Source: Gnetum montanum
Lineage: Eukaryota > Streptophyta > Gnetopsida > Gnetales > Gnetaceae
Direction: 5' to 3'
Assembly: GCA_015680685.1 (NCBI GenBank)
Contig: MNCI01027203.1
Coordinates: forward strand, 45,274-109,273
DNA length: 64,000 nt
A model generated the notes under the pieces. The model searched no databases and was not told where the DNA came from. It saw only the letters and a program-made list of their open reading frames with translations. How positions within the stretch are numbered: the stretch's first letter is position 1; each line of letters starts with the position of its first letter. The position numbers were made by a program, and so were the translations under genes. This document shows, in pieces, positions 33,390-46,498 of this stretch.

Positions 33390-34083
33390 TAGCCTTCATT
33401 CCTTATATACTTCCAATTTTTCATTTCCTCTTTAGAAGCTTTTCCAATGCATAGAGCCCTTTCCACATGTCCAACCATCAAGTCCATGATGGGTGTAATG
33501 CAACTTGCCCCATGGGAAGCATTTGTAGGTAGGTAAAAACCCCACATGGATGTAACATAACTCATCTTCGGGAGGAAACAACTGTCCTATAACAATAGGT
33601 TGTTTGCAAGTGAACATGGGTGTACAACAATGGAAAGACACAAAAATGCAAAAAAGAGTAGAAAAGCTTGTAAGAAAAAAATAAAAAAAAGTGCCAAAGA
33701 AAAATGGCACAACGTGCAACTCTATGATCACTGCGGCCATAAATTGACCATATCTAAGCACTCCGGTGAGAGGTGAAAGGCTAACAGGGATAGATGCCCA
33801 TGTGTGCTAACTTCCTCATAAGCACTTCGATGAGGGATCATGCTATGGCAACAGTTTCTCAAACCCTTGCATCTTATATTCATTTCTACCCTAAACTTGT
33901 TTCCTCAACTCTATCTCTTAACCCCTTACCTTACAATCACTCTCCCAGTACTTTCAAATGTGGTGAAGCATGATCTAAGTGGGCACTAAAGAGCAGTGTT
34001 GGTGCCTAGTTCTACATTTTGTTTCGTATTCTTTGTCAACATCTTTAGGAAAGATCCTCCAAACATCAACAAAGAGTGGCCAC
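33390..34083. mobile_element. 3' internal end of a further A-family copy, without the solo LTR
   Basis: Bases 33430-33534 match 29590-29691, and 33540-34083 match 31027-31516. The G1 solo LTR is absent, so this shows the uninterrupted site (TAGGTAAAAACCCC) and fixes the insertion point. Confidence 0.75.
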
Positions 34084-36317
34084 TGAAACACCATAAATTT
34101 TGGGACACTCATGATTCAACAGTCTTGGGATTTGGGCAAGGGTTCATATAAGCATGATGTCATGTTGGATTGTGCAGAAAATACCCTCTGTGACATAGTC
34201 AACGTGGCATCCAACCACAAGGCTAGTTTTCATAAAAGAGGCACTTGGGGTAGACTGCACAGTCAAGAAAATTTTCTATCTCCTAGGATGATAGGTTTGT
34301 TACACCCTCTGATCTACCTAGCTTGACACTTGACCAAGCTAACAGTATACCCAAGGACCATGCTAAGAGTTGTTGAAGGTGTTTAGGATTAAGAAAATCG
34401 TTCGGCAAGTTTTCTAACTACAAGACCTGCTAAGCTATGCTATGCTACACTATGTAGTAGGCCTTGGGGAGACTAATTGAACACAAAAAATATAGATTGA
34501 CAAAAATTTAGTTCTTCAGGATATTGTCCGCACTTCATCATTGATGCATAAGCAACGTGATGTAGTAAAACTGTGGTAAACTTTGTTAGAAATCCTCTTC
34601 ACTCAAGCACTACACTATGCTACGCTATGCAGTGTAGCACAGTGTAGCAAATTTGCACTCTACCGATGCTCCTACTCAGATGGCTTTGATGGATTATGTA
34701 CATTTTCCCATGCTTGAATTGTCAAACAGGTTTTCTTTGCTAACACACCAAGACATGACTAACATCTAGTGAAAAAACGTTTGCAAGATTGAGTCAGAAT
34801 CCAAGCCAAACTGGGTGCTATGCTATGCTATACTACATAGCAAGGACAGAACATACAAAGGCCCTCTACCAAGTGATTATAGCAAGATGATTGTACTTGA
34901 ACACACTTTGACCTTTAAAACTACCTATTCAATTTAGCCCTTGGGCCTCAAGAAAGGTTTCTTAACAAAGCATTATAGATCATACAAGGATGCATGCCAT
35001 ATTGGTTGCTATGTTATGCTATGCTACATAATGTAGCATAGTGTAGGGAGGATGAAAAACACCAAAGTGCTTCAAAGATGAACTCAGCAGGTCCCAAGAC
35101 CTTTCAGCATGAAAGACAAGGTTGCAGTTGCTTGCCTAGCCATGCCTTAGATAGGTATTTTAGGCTTTTAGGCAAGATTCCTTCCAAGATCAGTGACTAC
35201 ACTATGTTACACTACGTAGTGTAGCACAGCATAACGTGTGAATGTTTATGCTATGCTAATATGTTGGGTAGCGTAAAGAGTAAAACACTTGTATGAGAGA
35301 TCCAAGAGATCTTTAGTTTGCTAAAAAACTTATTGGCAACACTTACTCTCATCTCGGCATCTCTTCAACAGAAAAAATTAGCAAGTTTACCTTTTTTTGC
35401 ACCTCCTTGACTATCCAATAAATTTGTCCCTATGCTTAACCATGCTCACAAGAGTAGGGAAGACATATTCCTAGAGCATAGGCTCCACTTTACATTCATT
35501 CTTGGAAGATTTTCTCTATAACAAACATTGCAGTTCATTGGACTCTGGCATATGCAACATGAACAGTATGATCACAGCATAGTAGTTTTCACACCGAGCA
35601 TCACATAGCATCATGACATAGTCACATTTGCAGTCTGTGGAACCCAAGACACATGGCATCCAAACCATGTTTTTCTTCTACTCTTAGCTCTATAAATACC
35701 TTAGCAAATAATGTTTAAGGGGTTGGCTTTTGGATTGATCATTCTTATGGCTGGCTTGGAGCATTCTACCATGGCTTGCTTTTGGCATTATTGGCTTTTG
35801 CAAATCACTTCTCTAGAAATTGGCTTCTTGGTTAGCATTTTAACATTTTGCATTTCTAGCAATTAGCTTTGGCAAGGACATTGGTAACTAGAAATCTCTT
35901 GTTAGCAAGCTATTGATAACAATTTGAGTGGTGACCACACTTCTTTGTTGCAAGTTGTGCCTATCTACATTGCCATCTATTGTACACCATCTTCAATAAA
36001 GGAAAGATCAGATCCCCTAATCTTGGGGTGGTGCACTTTCTCACACAAGCCTACATCATTTCTTTTTATTTTCATGTTTTTCATTTCACTCAATCGATTT
36101 ACATTTATCGCTCATCGCTCAACATGCATACAACATCTTTAAAACCAACATTTACAGAAGGTTATTGTACACCGATTAAGGCCCTATCTGATCGAGCAAC
36201 CTGTCTAAGGTGCCCCATTTCCATTTACCCTAGCATGGACCTTGCACAAATCTGAGGTTAGGTTGTATGCTTAGTGACCTCTCAGTGTTCCAACCACTAA
36301 CATTTTTGGTCGCTACA
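34084..36317 (+). mobile_element. Second A-family LTR (about 2.23 kb)
   Basis: Starts TGAAACACCATAAATTTTG, ends GGTCGCTACA. TATA box TATAAATACC at 35691-35700; polyadenylation-like AATAAAG near 35995. GCTATGCTA palindrome blocks at 34430, 34615, 34815, 35010 and 35200. No primer binding site follows. Confidence 0.72.
35691..35700 (+). promoter_or_regulatory. LTR TATA box, second A-family LTR
   Basis: TATAAATACC, aligned with 32812-32820. Confidence 0.6.
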
Positions 36318-37759
36318 ATAAGTTGTTGGATATGGTAACCATGTGGGTTTGATTGGTAGTAAGGATACTATTGCCTTGGTGGTGGTATCCCCCATGATTG
36401 TGGATTTCACCATTGATGATAATATTCTTTACATTAATGTGGAATTTCACTTTGTTTGTACTATTTCTGGTGGAACTATTGTTGATAGTTGCTTTAATGG
36501 TAAGACAACCTCTTAGATAGTTGTCTCTTCATAGGCCTTGAATTTAAGGCATAAATCCCAAATTCTTGCAAATATGACAAAATTGAGCAACATCTCTTGA
36601 AATGGTCATATTAGCATATGTCACATCCTTCATTGTCTCTAGCAAAACCTACAACCACTTCTATTGCTATAGCCTTACCTTTCTACTAATAATAGTTCTA
36701 TACTATGTCTTTTTCCTATTCTATCTTTCTCCCTATTCTTCTATTCTATTATCTCCTCTACTATTTTAGTGTTGCATGAAAATTCTCATCTAAGGAGTCC
36801 TACATCTTATCTATCTTGACTGATATTTCTATGATAAATTTGTGAATTCGCAAGGTCTTTTTATGCACAACCTCCTCTAATGGTATTTCTTCTTTTGGCT
36901 TATAGTTGTGTACCTCCTTTTTGTAAATGGAAGAATCTCTATTATAGGGAAATAAATACAAAGAAAACATGAGTGGTATTGGTGTGAAGCCAAATTTTCA
37001 ACATTAACAACTAAAGAGATTTTGAACATCCACAGGAGTGGTTGAATCAAGAAGCCATCCTCTCCTATTCCTCTCTATTATAAGTCTATGAGAAGCATTG
37101 GCATTTACCAAATAATAGGTAGTGTCAGCTACCTCCCTCATGTAGTAGTTCTTTTCTTTGTTGGCTTCTCTTCTCTAATTTCCCTATTTTCATCTTTTAC
37201 ATACATCTCTACACTAGTAGCAAATTCTACATTATTTTCTAGTGTAGTTGAGTAGCATTATGTACACTAATTTTGTTGGATTTGATAGTAAAGTTTACTT
37301 GCATATTCAATAACAAGTCCTCTTTATGCTAACACATTCAACCAAAGAAATTTGCACTTTGTTCTATATTAAATTTTCATATAAGTAGCATTGGTGTTTG
37401 CTATAATTTTAAATTTAAGTGTGTTTTTTTTTCTATTTATGACCTCATTTCAGATTCATGTAAAATTCACAAGTTCCTTATTCTTCAATTCTTGTTCTCT
37501 ATTTTTTTTCTCTACTTCATTTTATTGGCATTCTAATCTCAACCACCACTGCACTGAGTTTTATAGTAGGGAAAATTCAAAATTCTTCTATGTTTTATTT
37601 TTAATTATCCAATAGTGATATCAAATATTTCTTATTGGTTTTTATTTGCTATGGAGAGGTTATAATTACCAGTATACTAATTGGAGGTAAGAATTGGGAA
37701 ACATTTAATCATGAATTGGTCTTAGAAGACAAATCCATAGTCAAGTTGTTAGGTTGCTA
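36318..37759. other. Unassigned AT-rich stretch
   Basis: No gene recognised. On the minus strand 36570-36318 an Asn/Gln-rich translation with a possible broken zinc-knuckle (CHICKNLG) may be retroelement debris. Confidence 0.35.
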
Positions 37760-39870
37760 TGTTAGATGAAGATTTTATCAAAATGCCTAGGGAGGCCATT
37801 TCTCTAATTTTCTTATGTCTTAGCAATGAGATTTTATAGTTATATGCCAAGAGAGTAACCATACAAGAATTATAGAAGATGCTTAAATAATCAGCTACTG
37901 GTTTGAATCAATATTATGATAAGCCTACTAGTTCAAATAAGTATTATATTATCAATAATGTCTGCAAAATGAAAATGAAATAAGGATCATCATTACAAAC
38001 TCATTTGGATGAGATGAATGATCTATTTGCTCAGATTATGCGCAAGTTATTTTTCTCAAAAATTTAAAGATTATTACTATTCTAAGTTTCTTATTTAGTC
38101 TTGAAAACATCTCTACATAACTCTCATGACTACTCCTCCACTATCCCTACCTTAAATATAGTTTTTGCAAGAGTGTTAGATGTAGACAAAACAAGTATTT
38201 TCAAGCCCTCTAGTAAGCCTTACTGAGGTCATTGTCAATTCAAAAGAAGCATTATTAAGCTCATTCTCAATTCAAAGGAGGGGATTAGAGTTAAAGAAAA
38301 AGTAAAAGAGGATCCACTAGAAAGGATATTCAATGCAAATACTATAAGAAAAATGATCATAATATCAAAGACTATTGGATGTTAAATAATAAGAATTAGA
38401 TGAAGGAAACAACAACAAAAGCTATATCAAGATCCTAAAGGAGCTCAAAGCCTTAATCTGGAAATTGAAAGTGAACAAATTATCATCATGATTGCTACTT
38501 TCAATGAGGCAAATGTTTCTTAATATTTTTCTTCAAATTCATAGATTTTATGTTCTAGTGCTTTTCATGGTTGTTTAGATACTTTCATGCTTACTTATTA
38601 CTATAAGGTTTCAAACTATTATGTGTTGTTGGGTGATAATAGAAAATATCATATTAAAGGAATTGGAAATGTGACTTTTGTAGATTACAATAATCATAAA
38701 CTTCTTTTAATAAATGTTAGACATGTCTACCCTATACAAGAATCTTATTTTAGCTAGGTAGTTAGATGTTGCTAGATATTTCATTATCTTTGAATTAAGG
38801 AAATCGAAGATTACAAAAGGATCTATGTTGTTGATCCATTTGTAGAAGGAAAAATCAATATATGTGATGTATGCTAAATCCATATAGAATTTTTCAAAAA
38901 TAACCCAAACAAATGATATTTCCCTGTTCGATAAGAGACTTGGTTACTTGAGTGAAAGAGATATGCAAGTCCTTACTTCCAACAACTTATTGCCTAAGTT
39001 TTCTTCTATATCTTTAAAGTTTTGGAAAAATTTTATAATTGGTGAAGTAAGAGAAGTGAATTTCCAAAGATCTACTTCTAGAAAAAAGGTAATTAGGGAG
39101 CTAAAATTATTTATTTATGTGTAGTTGGACATATTGATCCATCTTCTTTTGATGGATCATTATATTTTATCACATTTATTGATGATTTCAAACATAAAAA
39201 TTTATCATATTGATTCAAAAGATAAATTCTTAGAGTTTGGCTACTCTAAAAAGATAAAAATTTATCATATTGATTAAGGACTAGAGTAGAAAAGGTGTTT
39301 GGCTACTCTAAAAACATCTCATTACTGATAATGGATGTGAATATACCTCCTTAGAGTTTGATTTGTTTTGTAGAATAAATGCAATAGTGCAGTCAAAGAC
39401 TCCTCTTGCGACTCATCAGAATAATGGTGTGTTAGAATGATACAACATAATCATTCTAGAAACTTACATACATTATTATTGTAATCAAGGCTTCCTAAGG
39501 TCTTTTGGGCAGAAGTTGCTACCAATACTACATACTTGATCATTCATTCTCCTCACACAACATTAGAGAAAATTATTTGGGTTGAAGAAAACATTTTTTC
39601 TCTTATTTTAATATCATTAAATATGAAGCTTATATGCATTAATAAGGTACTAGAAAACTGGATGCTCTTGTAGATCAATGTATTTTCTTGGGATATGGAG
39701 GTGTTGATTTTGAATATAAACTTTAGGATCCATGTAATAAGAAATAATTCTATCTTGGGATAAAATATTCAATGAAGAGACAATATATCATAAGTTCTAA
39801 AAAACCTAAAGATAATAATTCTTCTTATGTCCCAAGATTTATTGAAAATTTTACTAATGCCTATAACTTT
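37760..39870 (+). pseudogene. Ty1/copia gag-pol remnant (gag, zinc knuckle, protease region, integrase)
   Basis: Heavily decayed copia polyprotein. In order: copia-type gag (LDEMNDLFAQI near 38005), a broken CCHC knuckle (QCKYYKKNDHNIKDYW near 38332-38380), a protease-adjacent block (YYVLLGDNRKYHIKGIGNV near 38620-38680), a GAG-pre-integrase block (DKRLGYLSERDMQVL near 38930), an integrase core (TDNGCEYTSLEFDLFC near 39326, then HQNNGVLE) and a C-terminal CVFLGY-like block (CIFLGYG near 39680). The order PR-INT before RT identifies Ty1/copia. RT and RNase H are missing. No LTRs could be assigned. Confidence 0.8.
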
Positions 39871-41219
39871 AAATAATAGAGCACTTATTCTTTCAAGTCA
39901 AGTCCTACAATGCATGAAGTTGGTTCCAATTCTCATAAAAAAGCTTCCAATTTACCTAATGCAAGAAGATCTTCAAGATTTTTTTAACTAACAACAAATT
40001 TTAATGATTAGTTTTTGTATATAGATAATAGTCAATGCAAAGTCTAGTATTTCGATGATGAATTGATGAGTGGCAAGTAGACCTTACACTAGACCATATG
40101 AATCACTAAGCATTCACATGTAATCTGGTTGAGTTCTATGGACCTATAACCTTCTAAGTACACTTTTCTCTAGGAGGTGAAACTAACCATTGCAATCATT
40201 TTCTTCCTAATTATAGTTGTGAAATGCAAAGGTATGGTTACGTGCAACTAAGGCATATGATATTTATCATTTTTATGTTTTATGTTTTAAGTCACCTAAA
40301 AATGAAAAATAAAGAATTATATATTTAATTGCTAATTTACTCTAACTAACTAACATTTAACTAATCCTAACATAAGCATACATTCTCACTTGCTGTACAC
40401 ATCTTGAACATGTTTAATGCTACTGGGTTACCAAACATTAAACATTATACAGATTACCATCTGTCAAGTGTACGCTTGAAGTGCTTGTACTTATGTGCTT
40501 AATTAATTGCTATTTAATTTAGCTTATTCTAGCCTAATTAATTGCTTAATTACTTAAAACATTAAAGGAAATTTCCTAAAATATTAAATACAAAGAAAAT
40601 AAATAATCTATTTCAAATTACTACAAGGTTTATCAAAAAGCTCATCTTTATTACTACAAATACTACTATGCTTAGGCATAACAGTGTTTGAATAAAGATC
40701 CATATACTCTTTGACTTATACTATGGAAACTTAGAAAATATGTTAACTTTCAAGTGGAAAAAATACTAGATATTTTCTTTAACTATGAGATTTATTACCA
40801 TAAATGTGGTTGGTGAGTGTATATTTATTGGCAAAAATAGACATTTCATTGATGAGTTCATTTCAATACATCAAATCATTCGTTAACATGGCCGAGTTGA
40901 AAGGGTTGCAACCAGAAGGCTACATCAATGAGTCCTCATTGATGTAACCTTTGTGCAACTCATCATAACCCCACAATTAAATGAAAACTCATCCTTGAGT
41001 GAAAGAAAGAAGGAACATGCTTCTTATAAACTTTTGGGAAGGTATGAGATTATTGAATAAGTAATAACACACACAAACACAACACACATACATACATAAA
41101 CAAACACTAAGTGCCCAAGTGTATATAATTACAATCAATACAAAATTTTGGTATCCAAAACAACAAAATTAAATACTAGAAAACAACCAACAAACAAAAC
41201 TCCTTTGATGGTGCAAAGA
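39871..41219. other. AT-rich stretch, no gene seen
   Basis: No coding region or terminal repeats recognised. It contains one notable hairpin at 40918-40949. Confidence 0.4.
40918..40949. repeat. Short inverted repeat (14-bp arms, 4-base loop)
   Basis: GGCTACATCAATGA, loop GTCC, then TCATTGATGTAACC: 13 of 14 pairs match, counting G-T-type mismatch at one position. Outer GTTGCA/TGCAAC can extend the stem. Confidence 0.75.
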
Positions 41220-42460
41220 TAAGGAAGAAGTTCAAATGGTCACAGGTGGTGGAGGCTTTTGAGGCTCCAAAGGAACTTGTCTTGGTCTGGGAACACACAG
41301 TGATTCAGATGATTATCGTTGGCCTACAATAGCTACAACCTTTGGTTGAAGATGAAAGATGTCCAAGAGTTCCTTCATCTTCTCCTCCTTGCTCCTAGGA
41401 TCATTCATGATACACACTACATAACAAATTTGGGCGAGTGTGGAAAAATCCTAAGGATAAGACATTGCTAGAAATAGCTCCTTTGCATTAACAAACTAGA
41501 TAGTGTAAAGCTTGCATTTAACATCAAACACCATTACTTCATTTTTTAGCTCTTGGTAATCACTCATTCTCTTGGATAAATTCTTAGTTGTGGACTACTA
41601 ATTAATGAAGCACTAACTAAGAATATCAAGTTTTGTATTTACCACCTTAAGCTTCTACTTGGTTTGTTTGTGTATCTTGAACTTGACACCATACAACATG
41701 TACAAGCTAGCCATTTGCTTTTCCAAATCTAATCAAGGACTTTTTACTGTTTGCATTGCTAGGTTTGAGTAACAAACATTGGTGAGCTCCACATAGTTAG
41801 TTATCTCCTCAATTTATAACTCCTTTAGATGAATTTTTGCCTTATTTTATACATTCAATCCATCAAAGATGGGTTTCCATATATTGCATCCTTGATGGAG
41901 CTATTAGAGGACCTTATTACCTTCACCTCTACCAATTTGATTTTTCATTCATCAATTGCTTTCTGTAAATAAACTTGATCTTTGTAAAGGTTCTTGACCC
42001 TTTCAAATTTGAGAGCCTTGCTCTTCCAAGAAACTATTTCAATTATAGATTTTTGGAAAAGGAAATGGACTTTCTTCATTGAGAAATTGCAATTTTTTAG
42101 TGCCAACCTTCTTAAATCTATTGATACCTTAGCAAGCTACTCTTGTTTTTGTCACATGTAATCAACCATCTATTCTTTCTAGAGCTTGATGACACACAAG
42201 TGTTGATTTTCTTGGGTTAAACTAACATTCTCCTCATGCACCTCTTTTAAGTACTTGTTGGTGTGATAGATTTTTATCTTAATCAAGGACTTGTCAATGA
42301 TCACCAACTCCCTCTTATACTCAACCTCTTGAATTTTGGATTGAAGTTACTGAGAAGATTCATCCCTAGATATTAGTTTATTGAGTATAGAGGAATCAGT
42401 AAGATGGGCTCTTAAATCAATAACTTTTGCAAACAAGCATTAATTCTTAGCCTTGGCCAT
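41220..42460 (-). pseudogene. Minus-strand coiled-coil relic
   Basis: Minus-strand translation is rich in Glu, Lys, Leu and Gln with heptad-like spacing, for example ENVSLTQENQHLCVIKL, KVSIDLRRLALKNC and KFERVKNLYKDQVYLQKAI, interrupted by many stops. No family is recognised. It may be the C-terminal coiled-coil of another antisense gene copy, since aORF-1 also ends with such a segment and this relic is beside a minus-strand LTR fragment. Confidence 0.45.
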
Positions 42461-42544
42461 TTTAAGTTGCATCTCTATGATTATGCACTTACCCTTTACT
42501 TTCAACAGTGTCGATTGGGTAGCATAAATATCTATTGGAAGGTT

Positions 42545-43035
42545 AAAGATGTGCTGACTGAAATCATCAACATGAGGCTGGAAAGGAAAAGCAAACAATA
42601 AAAGATTGCTGAAAAAAACATAGTTGACCCTACCTCCATGTGCGGGCAAGTTGGAAAAGAAAGAAATGAAGGTAGAGTACCTTGGATTATCTACATGCAA
42701 ATCAACCAAGGACTTCCCTAAGCATAAGCTATGGCTTGCGCTGGGGTTATCATAACTGGTGACTTACGAAATGTAAATAGAGCATATATAGAAGTGTAAA
42801 ATAAATTAAAATAGAGAAAATAATGTAATGGAAGGAAATAATGAACTGTATTGTATTGTATCAAAAGGATGTGCATTGGTCAAAGTATAGTTGTGTGTGT
42901 GGATGGCAAGTCAAGCACTAAGCCCCGGAGTGATGTGCTTATAATTGCTTGGATGCTAGGAGTCACGTGCACCTGAGCATCCAAAGTTGCTAGTCAATGC
43001 TCCCAAAGCCATCAACGTCCAAAATTGCCCCAATG
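42545..43035 (-). mobile_element. Inverted G2-family LTR fragment
   Basis: Reverse complement of 49310-49797: the U5-like end of the G2 LTR, ending CAGTCAGCACA. Homology stops at about 43035, before the TATA region. No primer binding site follows it on the minus strand. An open stretch at 42440-42709 is translated LTR. Confidence 0.78.
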
Positions 43036-43124
43036 AAATAGAACTAATTTCAGCCTAACACTTTGAAACGTGAATAACTCAGAGGTTTTTGAGATTTTGG
43101 TAGGAAAAAATTTGACTAAGGCAT

Positions 43125-43860
43125 GGAACTCATGTCGGGCTTGTCAAGCCAAGCTAACTCATGCTAGGCTTGTTAAGCTAGGCTTGCCCTCAGCATGAGC
43201 AACTTCAATGATTGTGATATTAAGTCAAAGACAATAAAATTTGAAGGTGTAAATCGTCTTCATAGGGTCATTATTATCCACTTCAATTTTCAGCATTTTG
43301 GAGTTCATATTTTGGGCCAAATTGCACAAATTTTCTTAGTCACGCTCAGGTCATGTTTAGCTCACACTGGCAATGTGAGCCCAGCATGAGTATTGATCAC
43401 ACCCAGCATGAAGAAACCCCAAGAGCCTCAAAACTGAGTTAAAATAGTTTGACTTCAAAGGTGAAAGTCATCCTCAAGATCCATTGATGACTACTTCAAT
43501 TCCTAGACTCCAAAATTCTAGACATCAGGTCCTAAATCACCAAGATTTTGTTACTCACGCTAAGGTCATGCTTAGCTCATTCTGGTAGCGTGAGCACAAC
43601 ATGAGCTACCAAAAGTGGCTCAAATCAAGGCATACCCAAGATTAGTTTTCAACATGTAGTTCATTCTTAGGGTCAACCAAAGTTAGGCAAGTGTTGTGCT
43701 CAAAGAACAGGATTCAAAGATCAAAAATTGGTGTGAAATGTATAATTTTCATCTTACTCACGCGTAGGCTACACTCAGGTCACATTGAGCTCATGCTGGC
43801 AGCGTGAGTCCAATGTGTGTACTAATCATGCCTAGGAAAAAGCATGCTAAGGACATGCCA
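43125..43860. repeat. About 210-bp tandem array with CTCACGCT/AGCGTGAGC palindromes
   Basis: Four diverged units, each with a block like CTCACGCTNAGGTCATG and AGCTCA...GGNAGCGTGAGC; block starts are near 43130, 43340, 43555 and 43757. No coding signal. Confidence 0.65.
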
Positions 43861-44036
43861 AGAAGAAATAACCTTATGTTGGAAGAATTTGTGAAACAAA
43901 AGTGCCTCAAATAGCCACAAAATCACTCACATCAGCACCCAGCAATAGTCAGTCCATGGATCGAGATGTTCCAAGCGAACCAGAGTCAATTTCTCTTGTT
44001 GTAGACTATCATTTTTATTGTAAATTTTCACCATTT

Positions 44037-44041
44037 GTGAG
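44037..44041. repeat. Target site duplication GTGAG, left
   Basis: GTGAG directly before TGTTGATGCG; repeated at 49044-49048 directly after the 3' LTR. Confidence 0.88.
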
Positions 44042-45187
44042 TGTTGATGCGTAAATTTTGGACACACTATCAACACCTATGAAAACTTGTTTTAGGAGAC
44101 TATAGCCTAGGGCACCTCCTGTATAGGTATAGAAACCCAATAATAGTCTTAGCTGAAAAAGCTATGTGACATTTAAACAGATAAATTAAACTATGAAATT
44201 TGATAAAGAAAATTAAATAGAATAACTATCCCAACCTTAAATAAGGAAAATAAAGTGGAAGGGAAATGAAAAATTTTTCTTTTCTTTTTAAATAACCAGG
44301 AGTTTGAGAACTCCAAACATAAGCAAAAGTTTGATTTTAACGATCTAGTAATGATCTTGTTACAATAACCTCACATCAAATTAAAGATGATTGAGCAAAA
44401 CAAAACTTAGCTCAACACAAAGCCATGATGATCGAAGTAGCAAAACGTGTAGGCCAGGTGCCTGCTTGTCTATGTTGCCTTCCCAGCAGAACAAAAAATT
44501 GCTGCCCACTCTAGCTCTCAGCAGAATAGAAAAATTTCTGCCCCTCTGGCTCCGCTAAAACAAAAAAATTGCTGCTATTGACCACCTGCCTGCATCTCAC
44601 GTGTACGTTTCCCTACCATTTTCTACGCTTTGCAGCGCAGAGAGAGAGACTACTATCTATGAGAGACTTGCCACCCTACCATCTACCGTTGCCATGTGAG
44701 GAGGACCACATAGGAATAGAGAGAGATGCTCACCTCTCCTCTGATCATCCTCAAAGAAATAGGTTTCTCTCCTCCTCTGGTTCCTCCTCTTCTGCTGGCT
44801 GCTGGCTCTTACCTCTAAATAGTGGCCCGGTGAGAGAAACCCTAAACTAATAGCAGCATTTGCTGTGTATTATTTTTACTTTTTTCCTTATATCGTTGCT
44901 AAAAAAAATAGGATAATCGTCATGGGTCATGAGTCATGGGTGGATGCTTGTTCGTCTATTGTTTATTAGCCAACGAAGCCCACCAGCACATGGACAATGG
45001 CTATGTGCAAGGTTATGGCACTCTATTTTTTAATTTTATAATTTTATTATTTATTATTTTTATTTTTTGTTTTTAATTTTAAAGGACTTGATATGTCAAT
45101 ACTGTACAAGTTCTATTTTTTTTTTTGAGATATTGAACTTGTTGAAACAAGGCCCTATGCCTAGCATGGATGGGGTTCGCCTCAACA
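44042..45187 (+). mobile_element. 5' LTR of a non-autonomous LTR element
   Basis: 1146 bp with ends TGTTGA...TCAACA, a perfect six-base terminal inversion. Matches 47785-49043 throughout. Contains three units of a roughly 37-bp CAGCAGAACAGAAAAATTGC repeat (44481-44580). Confidence 0.88.
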
Positions 45188-45424
45188 CTTAGCCCCCAAA
45201 CTACAGATTGCATGCAAGTGCAAGGACTATAAAATTTTGAATAAGAATGCAACATATGGAAAACAAAAGAAACATGAAACAAGAAATGAAAACTTGAAAG
45301 TAAATTATAATGTTCTAAACATGATCAAAATAACCAAATAATCGAAAGAGACACTGACATAGGCCATCCAAACAACCATTAAAATGTAAATATATAATTT
45401 ATTATTATTTTAACTAAGATCTAT

Positions 45425-45438
45425 AGATATATATGTAT

Positions 45439-45474
<36 letters not shown>
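45425..45474. repeat. TA/TG dinucleotide microsatellite
   Basis: Runs of TA followed by an uninterrupted TG run of about ten units. Confidence 0.9.
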
Positions 45475-45879
45475 CTTAAGCTCTTATTCTCAATATTCTC
45501 ACAAGGTAACAGTAAAAGTATGCAAACTATTTTGAGCAAGAGACTTATACACAACTTAATGAGTAGGATGAGCTACGGCTCATGTTAGATCATAGTAAGC
45601 CAGAACTTTCAGATTTTTCCTTGTTTTTTTTTCTTTTTCTTTTTTTTGAAAAACTTAAATTTAAAAGGAGAAATAGAGGTTAGGGTGAGGATTACTGCCA
45701 GACCCCATCCCACTCAAGAACTTATTACACTACTAATGAACATGGTCCTCATTTTTTGTTTTTTTTAAGGAAACTTTGCTCATGGTGTACTTCATTCTTG
45801 AGGTAGGAATTCCAACACGAGTCAACCGATTAGCTGCACTGCCAAAGAGTATGGTCCTTTTGGAAACTCTGTCCATGGT

Positions 45880-45985
45880 GAAGTTCAACCCTCATGTATG
45901 TACCTTTGATTGGTGGCATCATAGGAGNTTCCATGGTGCAGTTCAACCCTCATGTATGTACCTTTGATTGGTGGCATCATAGGAG
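45880..45985. other. Unmerged contig overlap (assembly artefact)
   Basis: About 52 bp ending at the N (45928) are repeated directly after it (CCATGGTG(A/C)AGTTCAACC onward to GGCATCATAGGAG). Confidence 0.85.
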
Positions 45986-46498
45986 GTCTCCTAGGTGGAT
46001 AAGGGTTCTAAAGTAGAAATGAACACACTTCACCCCATTGTTCACAAGATAGCCATGGATCATCATACTTGAGAGCTTGGGCTTATGAGAGGAAAGGATA
46101 GAATTTTCAAAGGTCACCTAGTAATTATGACTAACCACTCTCCAACATCACATATCCTACACTCACATGATCATGATGTTAACATGATAAGTTTGTATAA
46201 GTCAAATGCTCCATAATCGAACATAAAAAATAAACTGAAACCTTAGAATCAATTGGAAAGATTTATAGTATTTATAAGATATAAAGCAAATTTTATAGCA
46301 TTATATTATACATTATTTTCCAATGGTGTTAAGATGACCCAATATCAAGTAACTCAAATGACAAATGATTATTAAAATCATATGAAGAACAAAATAATCA
46401 AAACAATATGCTAAGAAAGAAATGCTGAAAATGCAAGTAAAATATGGAAATGCAACAATATACATATGAAATGCAAAGAAAAAGAGGAAGAAAACATG

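Noticed and set aside
42440-42709. Minus-strand protein-coding gene of about 90 residues
   Set aside because: The sequence is the U5 end of a G2-family LTR in translation, with matching DNA at 49640-49797.
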